Assembly: GCA_035570275.1 (NCBI GenBank)
Contig: DATMNI010000301.1
Span: 1-22,108, forward strand
Source: DATMNI01 sp035570275
Lineage (GTDB): Bacteria; Acidobacteriota; Terriglobia; Bryobacterales; Bryobacteraceae
Length of the DNA: 22,108 nucleotides
Reading direction: 5' to 3'
Shown: positions 7,724 through 16,700 of the stretch, one piece after another
Position numbering within the stretch: the stretch's first letter is position 1
How the letters are laid out: each line of letters begins with the position of its first letter
Notes under the pieces: model-generated
The model's input: only the letters and a program-made list of their open reading frames with translations
What the model was told of the DNA's origin: nothing
Database searches by the model: none
Program-made: the position numbers and the translations under genes

Positions 7724-10471
7724 ATGACGGGCACCACAATTGGGCGTTACGAACTCCTCGAGAAACTGGGCGAGGGCGGAATGGGCGTGGTATATCGGGC
7801 CCGCGACCTGCTCCTCAATCGCTTCGCCGCCCTGAAGTTCCTCCCCGATGCAGGGTTGGATGACGACCGCAAACGCCGTTTCCTGCACGAGGCGCAGGTA
7901 GCCTCGTCCCTAAACCACCCCCATATCGTCACCATCTACGAGATCAGCCTCGACCCGCCGCGCGAGTTCATCGCCATGGAATACGTGCCGGGCCGTCCGC
8001 TCGATGCCGTCATCGGGCCCACCGGGCTGCCCTTCAAGGACGTTCTCGCCTACGCGGTTCAGATCGCGGACGCTCTCGCCGCGGCGCACGCCGTCGGCAT
8101 CGTCCACCGCGACGTCAAGCCGGCCAACGTGCTTATCAGCGACGCCGGGCTCGCCAAGGTGCTCGATTTCGGCCTCGCCAAGCTGGTCGAGCGCGCACCG
8201 GCTGTCGCAGATGATGTCACCCGTACCGTCGCCATCAGTTCGTCTCCTCGCACCCAGGAAGGCGCGATCGTCGGCACGGTCTCCTACATGTCGCCCGAGC
8301 AGGCCGAAGGCAAGCCCGTCGATCACCGGTCCGACGTCTTCTCCTTCGGGGCCATGCTATATGAGATGCTCACCGGCAAGCGAGCCTTCGTGGGAGATTC
8401 GCCGGTCTCAACGCTCGCCGCCATCCTCCGTGCCGATGCACCGGATCTCACGCAGCAACTGCCGGACATCCCGGCTGAGTTCAACCGGGTGCTCCGCCGC
8501 TCTCTGGAGAAGTCGCCTGACCGCCGCTGGCAGAGCATGGCAGACGTTCGCGCCCTTCTCGAAGACCTCAAGCAGGACTTGCAGTCGGGGCAGCTTGCGC
8601 GAATCGCCGCACCCGATTCTGCGACCGCGGCCCTGCGGCGCTCAACCTCTCGCGGGTGGGTTTATGGAGCCGCTGGAGCCGTCGGCGTCGCCATCTTGGC
8701 CGCGGCGGCATTTAGCTTGTGGCGTCCGCGCCAGGCCGAAACGCCCGCGCAGGCCTACACCTTCCGGCGCATGACCTCGGATACCGCTTCGAACGTCGCG
8801 CCCACCATCTCGGCAGACGGCAAAGTCATCGCGTACTCGTCGGATCGCTCGCAGAGCGGCACCACGGATATCTGGATACAGCAGGTGGCCGGTGGCGAGC
8901 CGGTCCGCCTGACGTCGGGACTGGGCCAGAGCCACAGTCCGTCCTTTTCGCCGGATGGCAGCAGAATCGTCTTCTATGGCGGCCCGGATTCCGGGGGCAT
9001 TTACTCCGGGGGCATTTACGTGGTCTCCACCTTCGGCGGAGCAGCACGGAGGATTGCCGATGGCCACGGCCCGGCATTTTCGCCGGATGGCGCGCAAATC
9101 TCGTACATAAACCAGACCTACGATCGCATCATGCTCATCTCGGCCATGGGCGGAACGCCGCGCGAACTCCCGGTCAAGCACAGCCCGGTCAATCGCCCCC
9201 TTTGGCTCCCGGACGGCAAGCGTCTACTCTTCGCCGGGATTGACGCGAAGGCAAGTCAGGCCTTCGACTGGTACACCGTCCCGGTGGATGGGGGCGAAGA
9301 AAAATCCTGCGGCGCCGCGATATGGCTGCGCGATTCTTTCGGTCGCGTCTCACCGAGTTCCTTATCCTCCGCCGGAGTCCTGATCTACGCCGGGGAGGCT
9401 GATAGCACCAACGCGTATCGCGTCCCCTTCGACGCGGCGCAGGCCCGGGTAACAGGCGCTCCCATCGCCGTGACCATGGCGCCCGGGATCAGCTTCTGGC
9501 CCACTGCCTCCGCCGATGGAACGAAGATCGTATTCGGATATGCCCCCAGCTACAACACCAACCTCTGGGCGATGAACGTCGACCCGGCGTCCGGCACGGT
9601 CACCGGCGAACCCCGTCCCCTCACCGGCGGCCTGGTCGACCGGACCGCTCCTTACCCATCGCCCGACGGCAAGCGCATCGCCTACAAAGCAAAGTCGGGC
9701 CGGACGCAGGAGATCCGCGTCCTGGAAGTGGCCACGGGCCAGGAAATCAGGATCGGAGAAACCTCTGAGGCCACCCCTCCTGTCATCTCGGATGATGGCA
9801 CACAGGTGGCCTATGCGGTTCGGGAGAAGGATAGCTTATCGATCTACGCGGCGCCGGTGACGGGCGGCGTTGCCCGGCGGATCTGCACCGGCTGCGGCCG
9901 GCCCATTGAGTGGTTCGGCCATGGTACGCGGATTCTTTACGACGAGGCCGCCAAGAACAGCGAGATTGCCGTTCTGGACGTTGCCGGCGGCAAGAGCACT
10001 ACCATTCTGCGCTCCCAGGCGAACCGGATCTACACGCCCCGCCTCTCGCCCGATCGCCGCTGGCTCTGCTTCACGGTGGTCACGGGTGCCCGCGAGCGTA
10101 AAACCTATTTGGTGCGCTACGCGGACAACGGTCAGATTCCGGAAGGGGAATGGAAGCCGCTGACCGGAGGCGCCCAGGTGGATGAGAGACAGCCCTTCTG
10201 GTCGCCGGATGGCCGTCTCCTCTACTTCCTTTCGGAGCGGGACGGCTTCCGCTGCGTCTGGGCGGTGCGTTTTGACCCGGCCTCTTCGAAAGTGATTGGG
10301 GAACCGTTTCCGGCGCATCATCTGCACCAGTACCGGCGCAGTCTGGGTGATTTCGGGGACGTAGCAGACATCGGCCTCTCGCTGGCCGGGAAAACCATGT
10401 TGCTGGCCGTTCGCGAGATCCAGGCGAATATCTGGCTCGCTGAACGCAAGCCGCTGCCAGCAGCACGGTGA
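7724..10471 (+). CDS. Transmembrane Ser/Thr protein kinase with TolB-like beta-propeller ectodomain
   Basis: Hanks-type kinase of 915 residues, predicted to sit in the inner membrane with an extracytoplasmic sensor. The kinase domain (about 9-285) is complete: glycine loop LGEGGMGVVY (15-24), lysine K38 in AALKF, HRDVKPAN (D130), DFG (D148) and YMSPEQA. A single transmembrane helix follows (about 312-333). The rest (about 350-910) carries around ten PD40/TolB-type blades with the motif SPDGxxIxY, for example SFSPDGSRIVF and SPDGRLLYFLS, likely folding as a propeller. I chose ATG 7724, which gives the usual MTGTTIGRYELLEK start; TTG 7715 is an alternative. The gene lies between an intact and a broken yceI copy. 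The signal sensed and the phosphorylation targets cannot be told from sequence. Confidence 0.93.
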   Translation: MTGTTIGRYELLEKLGEGGMGVVYRARDLLLNRFAALKFLPDAGLDDDRKRRFLHEAQVASSLNHPHIVTIYEISLDPPREFIAMEYVPGRPLDAVIGPTGLPFKDVLAYAVQIADALAAAHAVGIVHRDVKPANVLISDAGLAKVLDFGLAKLVERAPAVADDVTRTVAISSSPRTQEGAIVGTVSYMSPEQAEGKPVDHRSDVFSFGAMLYEMLTGKRAFVGDSPVSTLAAILRADAPDLTQQLPDIPAEFNRVLRRSLEKSPDRRWQSMADVRALLEDLKQDLQSGQLARIAAPDSATAALRRSTSRGWVYGAAGAVGVAILAAAAFSLWRPRQAETPAQAYTFRRMTSDTASNVAPTISADGKVIAYSSDRSQSGTTDIWIQQVAGGEPVRLTSGLGQSHSPSFSPDGSRIVFYGGPDSGGIYSGGIYVVSTFGGAARRIADGHGPAFSPDGAQISYINQTYDRIMLISAMGGTPRELPVKHSPVNRPLWLPDGKRLLFAGIDAKASQAFDWYTVPVDGGEEKSCGAAIWLRDSFGRVSPSSLSSAGVLIYAGEADSTNAYRVPFDAAQARVTGAPIAVTMAPGISFWPTASADGTKIVFGYAPSYNTNLWAMNVDPASGTVTGEPRPLTGGLVDRTAPYPSPDGKRIAYKAKSGRTQEIRVLEVATGQEIRIGETSEATPPVISDDGTQVAYAVREKDSLSIYAAPVTGGVARRICTGCGRPIEWFGHGTRILYDEAAKNSEIAVLDVAGGKSTTILRSQANRIYTPRLSPDRRWLCFTVVTGARERKTYLVRYADNGQIPEGEWKPLTGGAQVDERQPFWSPDGRLLYFLSERDGFRCVWAVRFDPASSKVIGEPFPAHHLHQYRRSLGDFGDVADIGLSLAGKTMLLAVREIQANIWLAERKPLPAAR
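8990..9019 (+). repeat. 15-base in-frame tandem duplication in the propeller
   Basis: The unit tccgggggcatttac is present twice, perfectly, at 8990-9004 and 9005-9019. It duplicates five codons and gives SGGIYSGGIY in a propeller blade. This looks like recent replication slippage; the frame is kept. Confidence 0.9.
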
Positions 10472-10929
10472 GCGCCGAACCGCAGGTTTTATCTCGCAGC
10501 TATTGTTCTGTCTGGATTGCCGCTGGCCGCCCAGGACGCCGAGTGGCGGTTAGACACCTTCCACAGCGCCCCTTACTTTAGCGTGCGCCACCTGATGATT
10601 TCCACGGTGCGCGGCGAATTCAGCGGCATCAGGGCACGGCCCACTACGACCCCAAGCGCCCAACGGCCGCCGCGGTGCATGCCACCATCGACTGCGCCAC
10701 TCTCAACACCGGCGTGGCCAAACGCGACGAACAGGCCAGGAAACTCAAGATCGCTGGAGACCTGACCATCAACGCCACCACGCGGCCCGTGACGCTTGAC
10801 GTGGATGGGCCGTCGGCAGAGGTCCGTGACGCCCAGGGCCGAACCAAGATCGGCCTCAGCGCCGCCACCAAAATCAGCCGCAAGGAATTTGGAATCATCT
10901 GGAATGAGGTGCTGAAACCGGCGGCGTAG
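10472..10929 (+). pseudogene. Second YceI-family copy, broken
   Basis: Clear paralogue of the gene at 7042-7632, starting on the base after the kinase stop codon. Compared with the intact copy: the start codon GTG is GCG (10472-10474); one base is lost in the codons for GIKG near 10630, shifting the frame; 78 bases (24 codons plus 6 bases) encoding MRGPDFFEVKRYPTM and following are missing near 10737; a further base is lost at CTGGAAACC, leading to a stop at 10927-10929; the last strands are absent. The 3' half is nearly identical to the intact gene, while the 5' end, including the signal peptide, has diverged more. A short stretch after the stop (about 10936-10968) also resembles the sequence after the intact gene. 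Confidence 0.85.
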
Positions 10930-11290
10930 TTAAATAATGGCGGCAGGTTGAGGATTCGAGGTGGCCCGGGCGTGGCTGTATTCCAACTGATGTGAGCCAC
11001 ATTTCACGGGAGGAATGGAAGCCTGAGGCCGACAGGGAGGTCAATACGCTTCGCCCCCAATTGTCAATGCCAAGGACACGGATGAAATCAGGGGGGTCGA
11101 GGCAGAAAAATACCCGCCACTTACCGACTCGCAAGCGCAGTTCACCGGGACGGTCTTTGAGGGACTTCACATCCCCGTGACCTGTCGCGGCGTAACGTAC
11201 CAGGGCTACATCTATCCGTGTCTGGACGGTGCAGTCAAGGCGTGCGAGATCGCGCACCGCGGCAGGACGGAAGACCACGCGGCGGATCAC
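10895..11290 (-). CDS. RelE/ParE-like toxin, C-terminus frameshifted
   Basis: The first ~75 residues look like a RelE/ParE-superfamily toxin, which would act as an mRNA interferase or gyrase poison: VVFRPAAVRDLARL, DVKSLKDRPGELRLRVGKWRVFFCLD. The frame then runs on to 131 residues with an unrelated tail that overlaps the yceI pseudogene by 35 bases. Removing one base from the run at 11054-11058 would give IDNGGEAY and a stop at 11041-11043, an 82-residue protein of normal family length with the expected ending. The gene therefore probably carries a one-base insertion, or the window has a homopolymer error. The GTG start overlaps the antitoxin stop (GTGA), implying translational coupling. Whether the long form is active is unknown. 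Confidence 0.7.
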   Translation of the reverse strand: MIRRVVFRPAAVRDLARLDCTVQTRIDVALVRYAATGHGDVKSLKDRPGELRLRVGKWRVFFCLDPPDFIRVLGIDNWGRSVLTSLSASGFHSSREMWLTSVGIQPRPGHLESSTCRHYLTTPPVSAPHSR

Positions 11291-11487
11291 AGCCCGAGCC
11301 GGCGGCGGACTTCCTCCAGGGGAACATCGTCGCCCGGTTCCGCGAGGGCCAGATCCAGCTTGGCCGCAGTTTCGGCATCGATGATTTCTTCCGCGCCCAG
11401 TTCCGCAAGAAAGGCAATGGCCGCCTGCACGTCAGTGTCCGGAAGGGCATCCACGAGCGCGTGGAGCCGATTGCGGTCGGAGGACAT
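11287..11487 (-). CDS. Antitoxin of a type II toxin-antitoxin pair
   Basis: Acidic 66-residue protein that directly precedes the toxin and overlaps it by four bases, the usual antitoxin-first order. The N-terminal part (NRLHALVDALPDTDVQAAIAFL) is helical and resembles small antitoxins paired with RelE/ParE toxins. The C-terminal DDVPLEEVRRRLGL is the usual toxin-wrapping tail. The specific antitoxin family is uncertain; I see no ribbon-helix-helix or AbrB signature. A TATAAT and a perfect inverted repeat lie just upstream, consistent with self-repression by the complex. Confidence 0.7.
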   Translation of the reverse strand: MSSDRNRLHALVDALPDTDVQAAIAFLAELGAEEIIDAETAAKLDLALAEPGDDVPLEEVRRRLGL

Positions 11488-11493
11488 GCTTCG

Positions 11494-11520
11494 ATTATAG
11501 CTTCACTGGCAGCGTGCCAG
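11494..11520 (-). promoter_or_regulatory. Promoter and operator-like palindrome of the toxin-antitoxin pair
   Basis: On the minus strand a TATAAT (11494-11499) lies six bases before the antitoxin ATG, the same spacing as at the aminotransferase gene. Six bases upstream of it is the perfect palindrome CTGGCA-gcg-TGCCAG (11506-11520), where -10/-35 spacer operators of toxin-antitoxin operons often sit. Confidence 0.5.
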
Positions 11521-11796
11521 CCGGCTTCCCAACATCAACCGTTCCATTCCCTGTAGGTCGTCCTGGGGGTCCTGAGCCTTCTGTGGACGGCGCGTTCCAC
11601 GGGAGGTATCCTGCGTTGAATCCGAAGTTTCCCAGATCGCGGCATAACCGGCCAATCTTTGCCTAATCTGATGCGGAGTCGCGGTGGGTCACTCAAAACT
11701 ACGCAGAACCATTCTGCACAACGAAACTGCGGGCATCGCAGAACCCGGCCTTCATCGCGCAGACCGTTCGGGACTGCGCCGGCCGAGCTCGCACGT
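11521..11796. other. Intergenic, no gene recognised
   Basis: No open frame here resembles a family I know. It lies between the toxin-antitoxin promoter and an exonuclease III fragment and may include more decayed sequence. Confidence 0.4.
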
Positions 11797-11922
11797 AAGA
11801 TCGTGTTTAAGCTGGAATGGTTCCACCGCGTGCGGCGCTATTTCAGTGAACGGCTCGATCCAAAGAAGTCAGTCCTCTGGCTCGGCGACCTGAACGCTGC
11901 GCCCGAGCCGATGTCTACCATC
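11797..11922 (+). pseudogene. Exonuclease III (XthA-like) fragment
   Basis: About 40 codons read KIVFKLEWFHRVRRYFSERL, then DPKKSVLWLGDLNAAPEP. This matches the centre of exonuclease III enzymes (YKLxWLDRLxxYL...DPxxPLLWVGDxNVAPEP), including the GDxN metal/active-site motif. No upstream or downstream part of the roughly 260-residue enzyme is found in any nearby frame, so it is a gene remnant. Confidence 0.6.
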
Positions 11923-12374
11923 CGGATCGCGGGGGCGATAGATCCCGCAGGGCGGGATGGCGTGAAGGCGCACCGGGAGAATTGCAGAGGCCGCGGCGGA
12001 CGGTAAGCAGAGACAGTACTCTTGCAGTACTTCCAGCACTTTTGAATTCGGGCAGACGAATGCATAATCTATGGATGCAGCGAACAGTGTCAGATTCCAT
12101 CATGGCGTCTCTTTACGCCCGCCTTCTGGTGTGGGTTGATCAGAGGACGCGACGGCGCGAATCCTTACGGATATCCCGTCTGACGGCAAGGGCGGAACGT
12201 CGCTTTCGGTGATGGCGGCGTGCGAAGCGGCTATCGCTGCACTCTCATCAGGACTAACGGGTACGGTCGCTCAGTGTAACTGCTGTTCTGGACACGATTG
12301 ATCTGATATGGTTGGCATTTCTAAGGTTGGGTTTTGAAGATATTGGTCCAGGAATATGCTATATTTGAAAACGT
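11923..12374. other. Intergenic remnant region, composition shifts to AT-rich
   Basis: No gene recognised. A plus-strand open stretch at about 12133-12300 reads DIPSDGKGGTSLSVMAACEA and on to CSGHD before a stop, which looks protein-like but has no credible start and no family match. From about 12240 the sequence becomes clearly richer in A and T than its surroundings. Confidence 0.3.
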
Positions 12375-12521
12375 ATGTATAAATCTCAGTATCTGCCCGA
12401 CGAGGCGCAAGAACAGTTAAAGCTGAATGATGAAAGTGCGCATCATCAGGCCCGCAAAGACCGTGTTAGACGCTATATCCAAGCCAGGATCGCGGAACCT
12501 CTAGACGTTGTCGAAAAGTAG
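12375..12521 (+). CDS. Small hypothetical protein (48 aa) in AT-rich segment
   Basis: ATG at 12375 to TAG at 12519-12521. The product is highly charged: MYKSQYLPDEAQEQLKLNDE, then SAHHQARKDRVRRYIQARIA and EPLDVVEK; it looks helical and could bind nucleic acid. Codon choice (AAA, TTA, TAT) is unlike the GC-rich neighbours, suggesting acquired DNA. TATGCT/TATATT-like hexamers lie about 10-20 bases upstream and TTGAAG is at 12334. No clear Shine-Dalgarno is present. I do not recognise a family, and the ORF could be chance. Confidence 0.35.
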   Translation: MYKSQYLPDEAQEQLKLNDESAHHQARKDRVRRYIQARIAEPLDVVEK

Positions 12522-13012
12522 TACTTGACAGATTTCGTAGACCTGCCTACCTTACATCTTCGGACTTTGGCCTGGCCCATGCTTCCAAACCCGGTGTTCT
12601 GAGCATAGATCCTGTGTAGTCGCGCAGCGTTTACCAATCACGGCGCGAACAACCCTTCCGTCCAATAACCGAATCGGAGACTGCGGTTAGCTGGCCGCCC
12701 ATGATCGAGGACGGCGCAAACCTGAACTGAAGCCGCCGGGCTTCCTACCCGCGTCCACGCGATCTGCGGGATCCGCCCTGTGAACCGAATTTTGTGCGCC
12801 TGGACGGTTCCAATGATAAAGGTCCGCAGGGATTCCTGATGGAGCCTTGGCCGCCAGCACCGCAAGGTTCCTGCTTTGCCATCGGTCCGATTCGGACACC
12901 ACCCGATGGCGTTTCTGCTTGCGATAGCCTGTGACTGTGGCAGCCGACACATCGCAGAAAGAAATCACACGCATTGCCAGCGAAATTCCCGTTCCTCCGG
13001 TAATTCAGCGCA
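12522..13012. other. No recognisable gene
   Basis: Overlapping minus-strand open frames of 95-150 codons occur here, but their translations are rich in Arg, Ser and Pro and resemble no family I know. Probably non-coding or heavily decayed DNA within the accessory stretch. Confidence 0.4.
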
Positions 13013-13349
13013 ATGCGGACAGTGAGACCGCCGACTGGCCAGGCACTCTCAACGCGAATAGCGCTCGCTGCTGAATACTTCGAAGCCGGCCCTCCAAGAA
13101 AGCAGATCCAAGTCCAAGGGAGAATGGACTGGTCGGAGCCCCAACCGAGAACGGAAACCGACAGGCTGCTAACGCGGCTTCTGCTGGCAATTCGAACCGT
13201 GCGCAACGATCTTTTCCACGGAGGTAAGTTCCCGGTGATGATGCGGAAGCCCAGTCGTGATCATGCACTCCCTGACAATACTGAATGCCGCGCTGGAATT
13301 TGATCACGAACGCGGGATCCCGTTTTTCGAACACAATGACGATCTTTAG
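13013..13349 (+). pseudogene. HEPN-domain protein, 5'-truncated and frameshifted
   Basis: The translation AAEYFEAGPPRKQIQVQGRM, then DWSEPQPRTETDRLLTRLLL, then AIRTVRNDLFHGGKF resembles a family of small HEPN proteins that I know by the pattern PPRKQ...LLLxIRxVRNNLFHGGKF. RNDLFH (codons spanning about 13196-13217) is a canonical Rx4H HEPN RNase motif. Beyond GGKF the same protein continues in another frame, HSLTILNAALEFDHERGIPF, and stops at 13347-13349, so at least one indel lies between about 13230 and 13270. No start or N-terminal half is found upstream. Active HEPN proteins often act as RNases in toxin and defence systems; this one looks dead or damaged. Confidence 0.6.
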
Positions 13350-13718
13350 CGGTGTGACACTGGGGTGTCCGAATGGGATGGCGCCCATCGGGTCCGGTCC
13401 CTGGCCATGACGGAGCGTCTTGACGGCTGAACCGCGCCACACCGCGCCAAGTTCCACTCTTGTCCGGCGTTTGTCGAACTCGTCCCCCATGCCGCTCGAA
13501 TTGAGTCGTGATATCGTCAAGGGCTGCGGCGCCAGGCACTTTTTTACCGGCCCCCTCAGGCCGGGTAAGGGCGACCGCATTCCTTGCGGGAGGCATTCTC
13601 TATGAAGCGCTGGATGATCGTTTCCCGGGCCGCGGAACTGGGAATTCGCGGGGCGCGGAGGGAGAACTGTCCACTCCACCGGAAACTGGATCTGACTGAG
13701 ATTAACAAGGCAAATAGG

Positions 13719-16700
13719 ATGAACATGAAAACCAGAATCAATCTTGGGCTAATGCTCGCACTGGCGCTCACGCTGATTGGCGCCACGTTGACGATGGCCG
13801 AACAGGCAGGGGCGGGAGCCAATGTTCCGCCCAGGCCGAAGGGCCCATGTGACATCTACGCCGCCGCCGGCGACCCCTGCGTGGCCGCCCACAGCACCAC
13901 GCGCGCCCTGTACGCTGGGTACAATGGCCCGCTCTACCAAGTCCTGCGCCAGTCGGACGGCAAGACCTTAAACATCGGCGTCGTCCAGCCCGTCGCGTCG
14001 CCGGTCGCCAATGTAGGCGGGGATGCGGGCGGATACGCCAACGCGGCCGCGCAGGACGCGTTTTGCGCCAACACGTACTGCTGGATCACCACCATCTACG
14101 ACCAATCCCCCAAGCATAACGACCTGATCCAGGTGCCCCGCGGCGGATTCAGCGGCCCGGCCATGGGTGGGTTTAACAACCTGCCGGTCGCCGACATGGC
14201 GCCGATTACAATCATGGGCCACAAGGCCTACGGCGTCTTCATCGCGCCGGGCATGGGCCTGCGCCAGAACGACGCCAAGGGCACCGCGGTCGACGACCAG
14301 GCGGAGGGGCAGTACTGGGTGATTAACGGCCACCACTACAACTCCGGCTGCTGCTTCGACTACGGCAATGCCGAGATCGACAGCCGCGACGACGACAACG
14401 GCACCATGGAAACCACCTACTACGGCAACGCCACCGCCTGGTATCGCGGGAGCGCCCCCGGCCCGTGGATCATGACCGACCAGGAGAACAACCTGGTCGG
14501 TTGCGTCAACCCGGATGGATCCAAACTCTGCGCCAACCTGCCGAGCATCACCTGGCGATTCGTGACCGCGATGGCCAAGGGCGAACCGCACCACTGGACC
14601 TCCATGGGCGGCGACGCGCAGCGGGGGGCCTTGTCGGTCATGTTCGACGGACCGCGCGTCGACTCAACCTATGACCCGATGCGCAAGCAGGGGGCCATCC
14701 TGCTGGGTAACGGAGGCGACAACAGCGTCGGCTCGCAGGGCACCTTCTATGAAGGCGCGATGACGGCCGCAGGCACCTTCCCGACGGACGGCACCGACCA
14801 GATGGTGCAGGCCAACGTCGTGGCTGCCAGGTACGACGTGCCGCGGCTGAGCCTGGCGCCGGCGTCGGCAACTGCTACGCCGCCGGGACTCCAGACGTTC
14901 TCACCGGGGTCTTCGCAGGACACCAGCGTGACGTTCACGAATACCACGGGTTCGCCTGCGGTGGGCGTCCAGTTGAGCATTACCTTGCCCAATAAGCAGT
15001 GGACCTCCGTCGTTCCGGGCGCCACCAAGACGTCGGTGACGATCGCTGACCCGGTCGCGCCGGGCGCCAGCGTGAGCGCGACCTTCAAGGTCACCTCGGG
15101 GCCGGCGGCCTTCAACGGCGACCTGGTCGGCAACGCCCAGTGGACGAACCCGGCGAACGGCGGGAATCAATCCGAGACAACGGCCGAGAAGGTGCGGAAC
15201 GTGAGCCCGATCAAGATCAACGAGTTCCGTATTAGCGCCGGTTCTCCCACCAACCCGACGGACTCGTTCATCGAGCTCTACAACGCCGGCGCCAGGGACG
15301 TCGATATCTCCAACTTTGCCCTGACCGAGCACCCGACGCAGCAGGCCATCTTCTCGGCGGTGAAGATCCCGGCCGGGACGAAGCTCGCGGCTCGCGGCTT
15401 CTACCTGCTCGGCCTCTCCAACTCCGGGCTGGCGGCGACCGCGAGCAAGGGTGATACCACCATCCACGTCAGGAGCACGACCGGCATGAACGCCGGCGAT
15501 TCGATCGGCATCGACACCGGCTCCAGCGTGGAGACCCGCAAGATCGTAAGCATCGGGACGGCGGCCGGCAACAATACGACGCTGTGGCAACCCCTCCCCG
15601 ACGGTCCGGTGATCACGGTCCCCGTCGGCTCGACCAACGTGCCGGTCACCAGCGTGTCCGGCTTCGCGGTCGGCGAGAAGATCGCCATCGGCTATGGCGC
15701 CACCTATCCCACGGTCGGAAAAGCCACAGAGCGGTACGCGGTGGCCACGGTCAGCACGGTCGGCAAGCCGGGCACGCAAGCCTTCCTGGGGGCGAACGCG
15801 GCCCCCGGAGCCACCAACATCAAGGTGACGTCCGTCGCCAACATCTCCGTCGGTGACAGGATCAGGCTGGACATCGACAGCGTCGGCCATGGGATCGAGA
15901 CCGTTACGGTCACGCGCGTCGGCACGCAGGCGAGCCGCGGGGCGCTCTCGGCCGAAGTGAGCGCCGGCGCGACCAATATCAAAGTCCAAGTCCGCGGCGC
16001 GAACGGTTTCGCTGTGGGCGACAAGCTGACAGTTGGCACCCCCGCGAACCACGAAACGGTTACCATCACCGCCGTCGGCGCCGCGAGTCCGGCCGGCGCC
16101 AGCGTCGATTTTACGCCGGCTCTCGCTAAGGCGCATCTCAATCGCGAGTTTGTGGTAGGTCAGGGAACCGGCCTCGACCTGGCCGCCCCGCTGCGATTCA
16201 ACCATGCGGCCAACCTTCCCTTCAGCGTGAAGGGAACAGGGATCAGCTTCCAGCCGGAGACGGCCTCTGCCCACTCGAGCAACGAGCCCGTCCAGGCGCT
16301 CGGCACCGGCATCACGCTGGACAGCCCACTGGTCAAGGACCACGCGATCAACGCGGTTGTGCGTGACGCCCTGGTCACGACCGCGGGCTACCAAGGGACC
16401 CCGGTACCCAACCAGTGGTTCGGGGGCCCCGCCCTCTCCGCCAGCGCCGGCAGCATGGTGCTGCGTGACGCCGCTGGCCTGGTCGTCGACAGCCTCAACT
16501 ACGGCCTTCTGGTCGACCCATGGGCCTCCGAGGGTTACCAAGCCGCCTCCGGATCAGGGCAGGGCGGCTGCCGCGTGAGTGCGCCCGGCGCGGCCGGTGG
16601 CTTCGGGCCGGCCGCTGCGGCCGCCGTCGCGACCAATAGGAGCGCGGGCCGTTTCCCGGACGGCGTCGACACCGACAGCAACTGCACCGATTTCCTGTTG

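Noticed and set aside
6967..7737. N-terminal extension of the aminotransferase frame
   Set aside because: It runs antisense through the clear YceI gene, and the aminotransferase family starts at about 6966.
12638..13206. Overlapping minus-strand frames in the accessory stretch
   Set aside because: No recognisable motifs, and the region overlaps the HEPN remnant on the plus strand.
13547..13564. CCGGCC-N6-GGCCGG hairpin, possible terminator
   Set aside because: The T-run lies before, not after, the stem on the plus strand, and on the minus strand it would be followed by A residues, so it does not fit an intrinsic terminator.
14901..16541. Minus-strand open frame of 546 codons
   Set aside because: Antisense to the recognised arabinofuranosidase modules. 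Its composition (Arg, Gly, Asp, Val) is that of an antisense shadow.
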